In this document: positions 22,001 through 34,236 of the stretch, piece by piece
Layout of the letters: each line of letters opens with the position of its first letter
Position numbering within the stretch: position 1 is the first letter of the stretch
Assembly: GCA_018398765.1 (NCBI GenBank)
Contig: JAHBMJ010005733.1
Location: forward strand, 1-64,000
DNA length: 64,000 nucleotides
Reading direction: 5' to 3'
Source of the DNA: Chromera velia
Taxonomy: Eukaryota; Sar; Chromeraceae
The notes under the pieces: generated by a model
The model's database searches: none
Told to the model about the DNA's origin: nothing
What the model saw: only the letters and a program-made list of their open reading frames with translations
Program-made: the position numbers and the translations under genes

Positions 22001-24625
22001 CCTTCCTTCTCTCCGACCCCTTCAAAGTTTCGAACGCTCGGAGTTCCCTTGAAGGACTTCGAGGGGGGTGAGGGAAGGGCATTCGGGGGGCTTGAATGGG
22101 ATCTGTTGGAAGAGGGCGAGGAAGACACGAAATCACTGTCCCCTCCCCGTATAGTTCCCGGCATGTCGTAGTAATGATCTTCGGTATCTTCGTCTTCAAT
22201 GTCCCTTCCCCTGTTCCCTCTCATTCCTCTGCGCAGAGGTGAGAAACCACCCTTTGCTCCTGCGGTCGGACTTCTGTCATGGATGTCGGAGGATCCTGAT
22301 GATCTGAGTGAGTCTGAAGGGGATGATATATTGTCGGATGCAGGGATGGACCGCCGGGAGGATCTGCTGCGTCTCTCGGAAAGTTCTCCATCGGTCATCC
22401 ATCTGTTCAACCTCGGCCTGAAAACTGATCTTCCTTGCCCCGCGTTTGCATCCCAATTCTTCACTGGAAACTGCACCCCCAGTTCGACATTGACGGATTT
22501 CAAAAGTTCATCCATTTTTGTCCAGAGACCTCGTTGGTCTTGTCCGGGTTTGGTCTGTAGTGCGTGTGAGGCCCTCTCCATCTCTTCTTCTTGACGCTTG
22601 ACTTGAAAGGCCTGCCGAAGATAAGCAAGGTCCAGTACTCCAAGAGTTTTCTCTCGGAGAGTCACTCGATGCCAACAACGAGATATAAAGACGGGAATTG
22701 GGAAACCCAAAATCCATCCGAAAGTCTTCCACCTTTTCAGCCTCTGTCTGCGGATCGCCGCTGCTGCTGCTACTGCTGCCTGAAACGCACAAACGCGTCT
22801 GGGACTAAAATAAAGTTTCAGACGAACGAAGTGGACGCTCTTTCGAAGGAGATCCATATCAATCTTGCTGGAGATCTTAGAGGTCTCAAATGAAGCGTTG
22901 ACCTCTCTTTCCATTTCCTTCAGGTTCTTTGGCTGGAACGATGTTCTCCTTTTTGCTGTGGGATCGAGGCCGATGGTTCTCAAAAAAGAGGCCCAGAGGG
23001 TCTTCGGAGCGTCAAATTCAAGGGGAGGAAGATCTTTGCGTTCAATCAAGCGAGCACTGCAAGGAATTGAAATGAAATTGGTGTGGGTGGGGCAATCAAA
23101 AAGCTATTTCGGCGACTGCAACGAGAGAATGCAAAATTTTCAATGCAAAAGAGAGGGTTCGGGCTGAGACGTGCACCTCTGTACAAGCAAAGGGACGTCA
23201 GTCCCCATCCTTCTGGATCCGTGTCTGTCTAAACTTGGCAGTTGCTCTTTTTTGTCTCAAATGAGTGCCCCAGACCACCAACTGCTGGACTTGTGGGCAA
23301 CTCGCGCAGGCACTCAGACAATAGTCCATCTATCTGTCTACCCACGCAAGTCAGATAGAGATAAAAGCTGACCATCCAATCCCAGACAGAAAGAGGAAGA
23401 GAATGATACTGAGGGAGATGAACAGCCACGCTGTTTTCTCGTCCAGCTCCCCTTTCTCCTCGGTCATTGTCCCCGAGACGCTTGTGACAGACACCGGAGT
23501 GTTCTTGGGAGGGGGAATGTACTGCAATCATCAGTCAATTGCACAGTGCAGCAGGAAATTATTTGAATTGCGTGGGACAGACAGACAGACAGACAGACAG
23601 AACGCGTGAATTCATGTTTGTCCCGTTGTAATGCGGATACGTACCAGCAGACACGGAAGGGCAGCTGGACTTTGACTCAATCCAGGAGAGCTGACAAGCG
23701 TCCTCAAGGCGACAAGAGACTGAGAACGGGAAACGAATGCGGGTGACCTGAAACATCGATTTTCAATCAGCCCCCACTGTTGCTTTTCCTTCAAGAACAA
23801 CAGTAAACTCTCTGCAAAGCATGTCAAAACTCCAATTTCATTCATGCGTCGGAGCTTTCAGTGACATGCCAACCAGACTCACCCTCACTGCGAGCATAAC
23901 TGTCGTCTCAAGTGTACGGAGCTCGCAAGTGCAGAGCGCTTTTTCGCCCCCCGACTCGACTTTTGGCCCATAGCAGCCTGCAGGCCCGAATCAGCAAAGC
24001 GAAACAACTATTTGTGAGAATGTCAGCTTAATTCACGTCGCCTTCTCGTTGAAATATGGTGAGCATCAGAGGAGTGTGATCGGAAAGTCAGGTGCTCATC
24101 GATAAATCTTTCGTTTGCTTCCGCCCTCATGTGTATCAAGAGTCTAGGATAAGAAACGATATCAAACTATATAAAGGTCCTTCTGAAACGTTTCTCTTCG
24201 ACTTCACACACACCCACATACACACATACACAAGCAGATAGAGAAGCGCTGACCTGCCGAAGTCCATTCTTCATTCTGCATGTCCATCTGTACGCACTCA
24301 CGGATCCACTCCCCCCCACTGATGCCAAGCTCCGACCGATGGAGAGACTCCAGGGACTGTATCATGAACGCCTGGGAGCTGTCGGAGGGGTACAATTTGA
24401 GAAGACTCAGAATGCCTGCAGCTCCAGTCTTCTCGAGCAGCTCCTTCACAGAGACGCCCTCGAGCCCATCAGAAGAACCAGACGCGGCGGACTCCTGAAG
24501 CAGCCTGACGTTCGAACGCCCCCCCGAAGACCTCGAGGAGCCAGTGGAGACGGGAATGCGTCCGGATCCGATCACTTGGCCGTTTTGTCGCGCAACTGCA
24601 AGCACCGCGTGATAGGGAAGTCAGA

Positions 24626-24665
<40 letters not shown>

Positions 24666-26443
24666 AAAGTGTCGCGAGACAAAAAGGCACAATCAGGCAG
24701 GGACTCTCTTTCAGAAACAGGCAGGACGTACACGCAGACAGACACAGCAAGTTCATGATCGGCAGGATAGCGAGCGGGCAAATACAAAAAAACAAGATAA
24801 GGACGAACAGACAGAGAGGCAAGCGAGAAAGCAGCCGCTGGACAGACCGATGCGCGTATATTTGGTGAGTCCCGTCATGGTAAATCCGCCTTCCCTTGTC
24901 CTCTCCCCGACTGAGGGGGCTGGAGACTTGGCAGACTCCACAATCATGAGCGTTCGTGGTCCCCCCCCCTGTGCAGCTGTCGCCTGTGCGTCCTTGCTGA
25001 GGGCCCCAAAGACAGAAATCCCGATCTTTTCATTCCACATTGGGACACCTGCATACAGTGCGTGCGTCTTTTTCTTTCAGTTAAACGCTTTTGTGCACCA
25101 GAGAGGGCAGACTCAATCAAACCGATGTTCACAAACCTTCTCAATTTGACTGCAGCGCCGCGAAGGGAAAAGCCTCTACCAATTTTGTTTCACGAAAGAC
25201 CCTCGAAGGACACAGTGGGACAGCACTCAAGAGAAACAGTTCTTTGATGGACGGGGAACAAAAAAAACATTCTCTTGTCAAGCTTCCTGCCTGTACGAGA
25301 GTCATGGGGGCCCTTTTCTACGCACTCACCAACGGGAGAGGATCCATCGGGCATCGTGAGGGTCAGTTCTGACTCTGGAGAGCTCGCTGAGAGGACTGTT
25401 GTGCCATCTGGGGCGTTCTGCACGGTGATGGACGTCTGTCCAGATGTCACTGTCGCCGTCCCCGTGTCTCCCAAGACCGCCGCAAGGCCATCTCCTGCAC
25501 GCAAATTTAAACACAGACTAATGGCTGGGTGGACACCTTCTCATCAATGATCTCCAGATACGACGGAAAGATTCTTCACCGTCCGAGTGAACGGATTCTG
25601 TTCAAGCACTGACAGTCCCAGAATGAGATCAGGTCGGCGGGACAAACAACAAATCGCACGTGAAGATAGACACTGGATGGATCGATACAAATGCAGAAGC
25701 GAAGACCGACCAAGTTTATTCAACGTCTCAGTAACGTCCGTTCCCCCAGCGTCCTGCAGGCAGTACAAAAATGTCAAATACTCATTTATGCACACGCAGC
25801 TTGCAAGGGTAAACAAGGAAGCGCACAACATACATGCAAGAATAAAATGGATACTATGTCAGAACATCTCTGGGATCTCACACCGAAGAAGGTGACTGTG
25901 TCCGAGGACAACTAACGAATGAGATGCCTGTATCAGCTCAACCTGCCACCCACAAATCTTATGCCGTGGCTCTCCGCTGATCCATTATACAACTTGAGAA
26001 GAACAGATCGCTCCATGATCATTCGCCTCTTCTCCCCCTCCCCCTCTCTGACACACGCGCACGAATAGATTCATACTCACAAACAGACCAGTTGCTCGTC
26101 AAGCGCTTCAAGCGTACTCTGTGTGACGCTCTCTACAAGTTTCTGCACCTCTTCCGAGGGTAGCAGGGCGATGCAGGCATCCAATTTGTTCTTCACATCA
26201 GTTTGAGCCTCGGCGACCTGCAGGCAGCGAACCAAAAACAATCGGTCTAGCTGCCTTTGCTTTCGTTTTTCGTGAGAAAGACTTCCCTCGTGGAGACAGC
26301 TTCGAAGGTTGATTTTGCATTTGCACAGACACCACGCAGGAACCATCGTAGTCAGTCCTCCCCCTCCCCCCCTCCCCCCCTGTCCCTCTCTCCCTCCCTC
26401 CCTCCCTCCCTCCTTCCCCCCTTCCCTCTTTGCCTCCGTGTGT

Positions 26444-26482
<39 letters not shown>

Positions 26483-29379
26483 TATGTGTGTGCGCGAGCT
26501 TTCGTCTTTGCCGGCCTGCATGCATGCATGGCTGCCCTTCTCTCTGACTGTCTGTCTCTCTGTCTCTGTCTCTGTCTCTCTCTCCCTCCCTCCCTCCCTC
26601 CCTCTCTCTCTCTCTCTCTCTCTCCCTCTCTCTTTCTGTCTCTCTCTCTCGATCTGCGCATCTGTGCCTAGATCTGTCCATTTGCCATCTTGTCTGCAAA
26701 ACGTTCTCCTTTCCTCTCGTACTCCCAGTTTTTTCAGTGTATTGACATTTGATGCCGTTGCACGTATAGGTCATCCACCAGCGCTAAGACAGATAGACAG
26801 ACAGACAGACAGACTGACTGACCAGTGTGGCTCTGTTGATGTGCGATGGGTTGTCAATCTCCCACTGAGCTATTACATTCAGCGCTGCCTCGTAGTTAGT
26901 TGTGATCTCCGCCGTTGACGTACTGCCATCCGTGGCACAGAGCTCTGGGATCTGTAGCGGTGAGCGTGTAATTCAAGCAGAATCGATCAAGTACACGTGC
27001 GATTTGCATTGCTGTTTGATATGTGGAACTCAGTTAAGGCTGTGTTCAGACGTGCGTAATGAGAACCACCAACAGCTTTCTTGAGAATTGCCATTCTCCG
27101 ACTATGCCGTCATGCACACGAATCACACTGCCGGATTGGTGAGACTTCAAAAACTTCGACTGCTCTCGTCTCTTGATGCAATTTGACTTGAATCGGAATC
27201 ATGGACGTCCTGTTTTTAAAGAAAAGTCGAAACAAATTGGTGAAAGAGGAAACATTTCGACTCATACAGATCGACAGCGAGTTGATAAAGGACAACGACA
27301 AATTTTGAGATGCAAAACAAGAACGGCAGCAAACAAGAGCATATCAGCGAAGACAAATATTCTCTACTCACCCCAATCGCACCGTCGGCTGCACACAAAA
27401 CACGCACACAGACACACACAGACATAGACGGAGAGACAGGGGGGAGAGGGGGGGCAGAGAGAGTGAGAGCAATGGACATACAATGAACAACAAAACAAGA
27501 ACGAAGCACAAAGTGCAGCTGGCATGCCAAAAATAGATGTAGTTATCCCAGAGCGACCCTACCCGCATGTAAAGAGTCGGGTACGGAGGGACCTTTCAGG
27601 ATCCCATGGAAGGGAGTACGTCGACTCAGACGCACCGAACACATGTTAAGAAAGCTACTATTGCCTGCCTGGGTATAGAGAAAGACCAGTGAAAATCAGG
27701 GCGGGAGGGCACCCCAGCATTCACTTTGGGAGGCCATCGTTGCGAAAGAAAAAGAAGATTCCCGTACTTGCATGCGTTGACGGAAAGCACAACTTCGGAT
27801 CATGCCCATCTCTCTTCCCCCTTCTCCCCGAAAGAAATTACCTGAACAAGCAACTCCATCCCCAGAGTATCCGTCGTTGCAGCTACACGAGAAGCTTGCT
27901 GTGGTGTCCGTACAGTTTGCAGACGTGTCGCAGTTGTGGATGTTCAGGGAGCACTCGTCAACATCTGCGCGGCATCGTCAAAAAGGACACGCGAAGAGGG
28001 AGTCAGCGGCAAACAATTGGAGCAACAACAGCTGAATGAATGTTGGGCATGAGGACGGAGAGAAGCACTCACGTCGTGGCTTCGAGAGACACAACCTCGC
28101 AAAGTCAAACACACAACCGGGCGGGAAAGGAGACAGGTACAGAGACGAAGGGAAAGGGTAGGCAGCGGCAGACTGACCAGCAGATTTCCTTTCCACAGAA
28201 TATTGAAAGAGCATACAACAAAAAGATATACAAAACAAAGGTGGAAGCACAAAGAGATTCATTAAGCACCCTTTCCAATCGCAACCCGCACGAAAAACGG
28301 AGAAGAAGGCTCTTGCCGACCCCCTCGAGACCTTGCCCAAACATTCCCTCACTCACTCGTGCATGTCAGTCCATCCCCTGAGTAGCCGCTGTTGCACGCA
28401 CACGTGAAGGTCCCCGCAGTGTTTGTGCATGTGGCGCCTCCTGTGTCGCAGTTGTCGACGCTTGTGGTGCACTCGTCGATGTCTGCAAGGAAAGGGCAAA
28501 AAGACAAAATTGGGATATCCGCATTCTTATGTCAACGTGGCCTCATGTAAGCGTCTGAGAATTGATTGAAAGATGTTTGCATGCACATGTTTGCGCAAAG
28601 ATTTATGAAAAAGAAAATGCACCCCTCCCAGCATCGGCTCACCATTGCAAACGACCCCCGTGCCCGAAAATCCCGTGGTGCACGCGCAGGAGAAGGATCC
28701 TCCAGAGTCGGTGCAGGTCGCATTCGCGTGGCAGTCGTGGACGCTCGTAGTGCACTCGTCGATGTCTGAAATTCCACAGAGAGAAAATCGTGAGTCACAC
28801 GCATATGCAAGCACTGCGGATGCAAACCTCTGAATGTGAATTACAGAAATAGAAAGGACACGCCAACACACGCGTCTCTGTCTGAGTCACAAGCAGCGTC
28901 AGTCAACCTGCCCATCGGGACCTCCATACTTAATCTAGGCAGACAAAGAGACAGACAGGCAGGCACGCAGACACATAGAGAGATGACTGCGTTTTGTTTT
29001 TTTTTTCTTCTTTGCATCTGACAGACGGGAGACAGAAACACCTCTCAAACAAAGTTGGGGTCCTCACGGCACCCAGATACAAATATCGGGTCTACTTGAG
29101 ATGCGATGAGGCGTCTAATGCAAATGAGAGCAGCAGAGGGCCTCAACTTACTTGTACAAGTGACTCCGTCGCCCGAGTAACCCGTGTTACACGCACAGGT
29201 GAACGAGTGAGAAGCATCCGTGCAGGCACCGTTGGCGTCGCAGTTGTGGGTCCCTAGGGCGCACTGATCCTCAGCTGCAGCACGCACAGAAAAAGCGCAA
29301 ATTCAATGCAGGTTGTCACAAAGACCATCCGTCGTGACCTTCTCGTATGCTGTGACCTCTTTGAATAATCCGCAAAGAC

Positions 29380-29417
<38 letters not shown>

Positions 29418-32400
29418 CGCACACACACACGCACGCAGAGAGAGCGATCCGTGCGTATCCGCAGGAAACTCTGAATAAACAAGGCCATTTACACGTACGT
29501 GCGCATGCCACTCCACTCCCAGCAAATCCTGTGTTACAAGCACAAGTGAAGGACCCGCCAGAGTCGGTGCATGTTGCGTTTCCGTTGCAGTCGTGGACGC
29601 TCGTAGTGCACTCGTCGATATCTGCATGAATGTACAATGGAAGCAGTCGAACGAGCACTGTTGACTGCAGCCTTCTTAAGGAAATCCACAATCATTGTCG
29701 CGAACCCAGCCATGGGGCACACTGCTTTGCTCTCGCGATCAAAGACCGGCAAATAAAAAAAGCTGGACGGTCACAAACGTATGTTCTCAGAGATGGGTGA
29801 TAGACATTCCAGCAGGCTGCTGGTAGAATCATGCATGAAGTTTGCAGGGACATGTGGAATACACCCAGTACTTGTGCAGAAAGAAAAACGAACACCGAAA
29901 ATTTACTCACTTGTACAAGTGACACCGTCGCCCGAGTATCCGGTGTTACACGCACAGGTGAATGAGTGAGAGGCGTCCGTGCAGGCACCGTTGGCGTCGC
30001 AGTTGTGCGTTCCCAGCGTGCACTGATCCTCAGCTGCATTCGCAAGCCGGGAAAAAGCGGAAGGAAGATTCAATACGGGCCACAAAAGAACGAGATTTTC
30101 GTTGATTACCATCTAGGCGACACATCCCAGTGTAGTCAATTAAGTTCTCGCAATGGGCACCTGTCGTTCACGGGAAAAAAGCAGTCGACCGAAAATTCTT
30201 TGCTGACCCAGACACTTACAAAAACAGAGAACTGCGATTTATATCAGAAATCAGAGAAAATCCACATTTAGACGTACGTGCGCATGCCACTCCACTCCCA
30301 GCAAATCCTGTGTTACAAGCACAAGTGAAGGACCCTCCAGAGTCGGTGCATGTTGCGTTTCCGTTGCAGTCGTGGACGCTCGTAGTGCACTCATCGATAT
30401 CTGCACAACGAGTGGGCCAGATTTAAAAAAATACAAAAAACAAACGGCAAAAAAAGCACCTCAAGGTGCTTCCGATTGCCTAGAAAAAAGAGCTGGAAAA
30501 TGTCTGTGGAAGTGTCCTCTTTGTGCAGTCTGGAAGCAAAAAGTGCTGGCTTTTCTTTCATCCTCCCTCCGCGCATGCGGATAAAACAATAGCACGGCGT
30601 TCCGAGATCGAGTGTGTGCGCAGACTGAGAGTACGTACACAAATTGACTGCATGTACGGCAAGGAGCCTGCTTACTCACTTGTACAAGTAACACCGTCGC
30701 CGGAGTAACCCGTGTTACACGCACAGGTGAACGAGTGAGAAGCGTCCGTGCAGGCACCGTTGGCGTCGCAGTTGTGGGTCCCCAGTGTGCACTGATCGAT
30801 AGCTGCAGGGCCAAGGGACAGGGAAGAGAAGATTAAAAGTTGCATATCGGCAGGTCTTTAAAACATCAAGATGAAAGCAAAGAGAGGAGAGACACAGCTG
30901 GATGGGCAAAGGGCTCGATCGCCGGGCACGTCATGCAGGTTGAGAAGGTGTGCGAAAGTGATAGTGTGCCTGTCTGAATGGTTAGTATTCAAAGTTTTTC
31001 GGACTCACGTGAGCAGGCCACCCCGTTTCCTGAAAATCCTGTGCTGCAGGTGCACGTGAAGCTACCCGCAGAATTGGAGCAGGCGGCGTCGGCGTTACAA
31101 TCGTCAACGGACGTGGTGCACTCGTCGATGTCTGCATGCAGTTTGGCACGGTATGCAGAAAGTCACACACACTCTGACTCAATTTTCAAACATCATTAAA
31201 CAAAAGGTTAGTGGAGAGGCAGGTCTGTCTTTCAAGTGTCAGCTAAGGACACAAAATTCACGGCCCCGGAAGAGGACGGTCGAACTTGAGAAACAAAAAA
31301 GAGAAGAAACAAGTCCCCTAGGCCATGGAGTCTGCAATGAGATGGAAGTGCATATGGCACCTGTCGAGCGTGGTGCAGCCCACCAAACGCCAGCCGGAAC
31401 CGTAGGAAGTCCTCGATGGGAAGTGTTTCGAGCGGCTTACCTGTGCACGTCAGTCCGTCCCCTGAGTAGCCGCTGTTGCACGCACACGTGAAGGTCCCCG
31501 CAGTGTTTGTGCATGTGGCGCCTCCTATGTCGCAGTTGTCGACGCTTGTGGTGCACTCGTCGATGTCTGCAGGGAAGCAGACAGACTTCTTCGGTAGCCT
31601 TTGTTCTACAGTCCGCAACAGACGTTCCATCACATACCCCTTTTTCGTTTCTCCCCTCCCCTCAGCTTCTGCCTATTGTGTCAGACACTTTACAGGGCAC
31701 AACGTTGTTCTTTTGAAGGCTGACAAACGTACCAGTGCAGGACACGCCATCGCCGGTGAACCCCAGATTGCACGCACACGTGAAGGACCCCGTGGTGTCT
31801 GTGCACCCCGCGTTTGCGTTGCAGTTGTCGGCACTGGTGGTGCACTCGTCAACATCTGCAAGCAGTCATTTCCAGTCAGAAATTGACAACAAAGGACCGG
31901 CTCGTGTCATTGATAAGACTTTTACGCCGAAAATTTATACTAAAGCGACCAAATTGCTTGTGTGATGCACCCTTGCTTCTAGCAAGCAACAGAATTAAGC
32001 ACATTCTGCCTCAGAGTAGATCCAAGCGTGGAAAGCATAAAAAACAAAGTAAAAAATGAAAAAACTTTGCAAGCAGTCGTTCACGCACTCCCTCACTCAC
32101 CCAGTCTTTCACACGTTTGCTAACTCCCTCATGCAGTTGCTCCATCATCCACTTACTTGTGCACGTCAGTCCATCTCCTGAGTAGCCGCTGTTGCACGCA
32201 CACGTGAAGGTCCCCGCAGTGTTTGTGCATGTGGCGCCTCCTATGTCGCAGTTGTCGACGCTTGTGGTGCACTCGTCGATGTCTGCATGCATTCACGTGA
32301 AAGAAAAAGTGCAAGAAAATAATACAAGCTATCATTCACAATTTACGCAACCACGTGTCAACATTTTGTGTCGCAAGAAAAGCATTGGTCCGATGAAATG

Positions 32401-34236
32401 GCAACAAAACGAGCCCTGATGCTCGGTCCTACTCTTTTTCAATTGTTGCATCCTCCTAGTTTCTGTGGTATCTTTTGGGTGTTGAAAGCCCCTCCGATCG
32501 GCAAGGAAGCGAGCGTGTCTTTCAAACTATGATAACCAATTTCCTCAGTTACGCACCCACTCAGTTACGCACTCCCTCACTTCCATTGTTTTGTTTTCCT
32601 CTCTTTCTGTTTGTTACAAACGGCCAGCCAACCAACCCGTCACTTATTGAACCAGCTAGCAACCCCCTAGACCAGACAAATGATTACTCCACAAGGTTCC
32701 CCCAACTCCTAGGGCCACCCACAGCAGCCAGCCATATGGATGAATGATTAAGCCGATAGAGCCACACTCCTGGCAGTCCATGTTCAAGCAGGTCTTGTCG
32801 AAACCCTAGCTCTGAAAAGATGCTGTGGGCTCAACGAGAGAGGGAGGAAATGAGTTGCGGTGCGGTGCGACGTTGGGTGTGGCGTCTCTCCTTCTTGCCT
32901 CAGGAGGAAGCTGCACTGACCGAGTTGCCCTGCAAGCAGAGAGGAAGGATCGCATTCAACAAGGAAGGATTAGGGGGCTGGCAGAGAGAAAAAGCCCAAA
33001 ACAAAGACGCTCACGCCCACCCACCCGCACGGGTACGGACGCCGACACAGGCAGGCAAGCAAGCAAGCAAACAAACATACATACAAACAAACAAACAGAC
33101 AGACAGACAAAAACGAGGGGGCGAGAAAGAGATGGAGATTCTGTGGCATTCCTTGGCTGACTTTTTGCCTGTGTATGTGCATGCAGTCCCATACGTGTCT
33201 ATTCTTAATCAAACAAACGAACAAACCGAACAACAGACCGACCTGCTGTTCCAAGTCCCCAAGAAAAGACGTTTCCCGAACTTGTCGTCAACAGACAGTG
33301 TGCGAATCCGCATCCAACCGCGTCCCCACAGCAACTCGCCCGTAGAGAGGGGCTCAGTCTGTCAGCCGTTCCTCCGTTTCCCACCTGACTCTCGTCATTT
33401 TTCCCCCAAGTATAAATTGCATTCGAAACGCTTGTAATCAGAGTGTGATCTGATGCGCACACGTTCACTGTATTTCCCGTCAACCGCGTGAAGGTCGTGC
33501 GAGTCGTTGTGTCACCAAAACCCAACTGTCCATTTCCATTGAAGCCAGCAAGGTAACTGAAACGAATATCGAGTGCGAGGGAGAGGGAGAGAGGGAGAAA
33601 TTCCAACGCACTCGAAGCGGGGGGATCATGACGCAAATCTCGCACTGAGAAGGGTAATGTCTGGCTTTTCTCACCCAGCTGGTGACTTAGCGCCGAAGTC
33701 ATATGCAAACTGACTGACCATCTTGGCTAACCCACGCGCCCACTCACTTCTCTAACACTCAGACTGAGCCCACTGAGTTACATACTCACTCATGCATGCA
33801 CACTCAGGGACGCACGCACTCACCCGACCCACTTACTTGCTCGTTCGGCCATGCATGAGTTCATTCACTTGCTCAACTTCCCGCTCTCTTGCTCCCTCAC
33901 TACCTTATTTGCCGACGCACTCACTCACAAGTATCCGCACCACCCAGTCACCCGCCGCTCGCTCGCTCACTCACTCACTCACTCAGTCAGTCAATCACTC
34001 AATTCGTTAACAATTGACTTACCCATTCACTCACCCACTCACTTCCATGCACCCTCACTAACTCACACTGATAATCTGATGGGCTATACAAAACTCTCAC
34101 GCATGCATGCTCTCACTGACAGGTCGTTGGCTGTAGTTGTAACCGCCGTGTGATAATTTCCGACGCCAACTTGCGCCACGTCCAGCGCGAAACAGCTCGC
34201 ACAAAAAATAAAGTAAGGAAGGAGAAAATTGATCAT
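18530..34236 (-). CDS. Giant RCC1-EGF-GPS multi-pass membrane receptor-like protein (30 exons)
   Basis: Reading down from 34236, splice phases agree at every junction and give about 2,102 residues. Exons outside the EGF array are 34236-34121, 33556-33243, 27388-27372 (17 nt), 26951-26823, 26217-26089, 25753-25711, 25494-25330, 25048-24848, 24595-24254, 23977-23883, 23747-23655, 23521-23373, 23056-21011, 20223-19868, 19743-19664, 19589-19372, 19283-19165 and 18741-18530. Order of parts: signal peptide (MINFLLPYFIFCASCFA), RCC1-like repeats, twelve EGF modules, a GAIN-like linker ending in a GPS motif, TM1, a roughly 680-residue Ser/Glu-rich region, further TM segments, and an acidic Glu-rich tail. 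This resembles adhesion-receptor or polycystin-1 logic: an adhesive ectodomain joined by GPS to membrane helices. Cell-surface sensing or adhesion is inferred. The last four exons are least certain; an alternative end is the TAA at 19145. Confidence 0.75.
18774..19038. repeat. CA/TG dinucleotide array in the last intron of the receptor gene
   Basis: An interrupted (CA)n array of about 265 bases, read as TG on the sense strand of the minus-strand gene. It lies 30-50 bases upstream of the final exon's 3' splice site. The His/Thr- and Cys/Val-rich frames across it are artefacts. Confidence 0.9.
23373..25753 (-). other. Domain region: GAIN-like stalk, GPS motif and first membrane span
   Basis: Exons from 25753 to 24254 encode segments such as LNKLGDGLAAVLGDTG, TSITVQNAPDGT and KIGISVFGAL, with beta-strand character like GAIN domains. 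The GPS signature spans the 24254/23977 junction: REC, then EEWTSAGC, then ALCTCELRTLETTVML. That keeps the C...W...GC...C-x-C order of the family. The usual H-L-T cleavage triplet reads E-L-R-T, so self-cleavage is doubtful. Exon 23521-23373 then gives TAWLFISLSIILFLFLSGIG, a strong transmembrane helix. For exon 23747-23655 a donor at GTGTCT was chosen over GTACGT at 23644, because only the former keeps this helix in frame. Confidence 0.7.
27842..32282 (-). repeat. Twelve single-exon EGF-like modules, all phase 1-1
   Basis: Exons are 32282-32157, 31855-31733, 31566-31441, 31131-31009, 30802-30680, 30400-30278, 30033-29911, 29621-29499, 29274-29152, 28765-28643, 28482-28357 and 27964-27842. 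Each is 123 or 126 nt, encodes one six-Cys EGF module, and starts and ends in phase 1. Most begin D/N-[I/V]-D-E-C, the calcium-binding EGF signature, with the Cys pattern DEC, NC/DC, ATC, FTC, AC, TC/AC. Three modules (30802, 30033, 29274) begin P-[I/E]-D-Q-C instead and are almost identical to each other. Modules 32282, 31566 and 28482 form a second near-identical set, and 30400, 29621 and (less so) 28765 a third. This pattern shows recent exon duplication. Confidence 0.9.
33243..34236 (-). other. Domain region: signal peptide and extracellular RCC1-like repeats
   Basis: Exons 34236-34121 and 33556-33243 join in phase 2. After the signal peptide come VAQVGVGNYHTAVTT, LYLAGFNGNGQLGFGD, IYTWGKNDESQVGNGG, VGCGFAHCLLTTSSG and VFSWGLGTA. 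These are the G-x-x-H-[T/C]-A/L, Y/F-x-W-G and G-Q-L-G-x-G-D signatures of RCC1/BLIP-II-type propeller blades. About three blades are present, fewer than the seven of a full propeller. The ATG at 34236 is chosen because the signal peptide and first blade are continuous in one frame. Confidence 0.75.
33780..34060. repeat. ACTC tetranucleotide array in intron 1 of the receptor gene
   Basis: Imperfect CACT/ACTC repeats fill most of the first intron. On the sense (minus) strand this is GAGT/GTGAGT, like the array in intron 4 of the 6.6-kb gene. Confidence 0.8.

Noticed and set aside
27842-32282. Regularly spaced near-identical blocks that might suggest a CRISPR array
   Set aside because: The blocks are 123-126 nt exons encoding six-Cys EGF modules with intact splice sites, in a eukaryotic gene.
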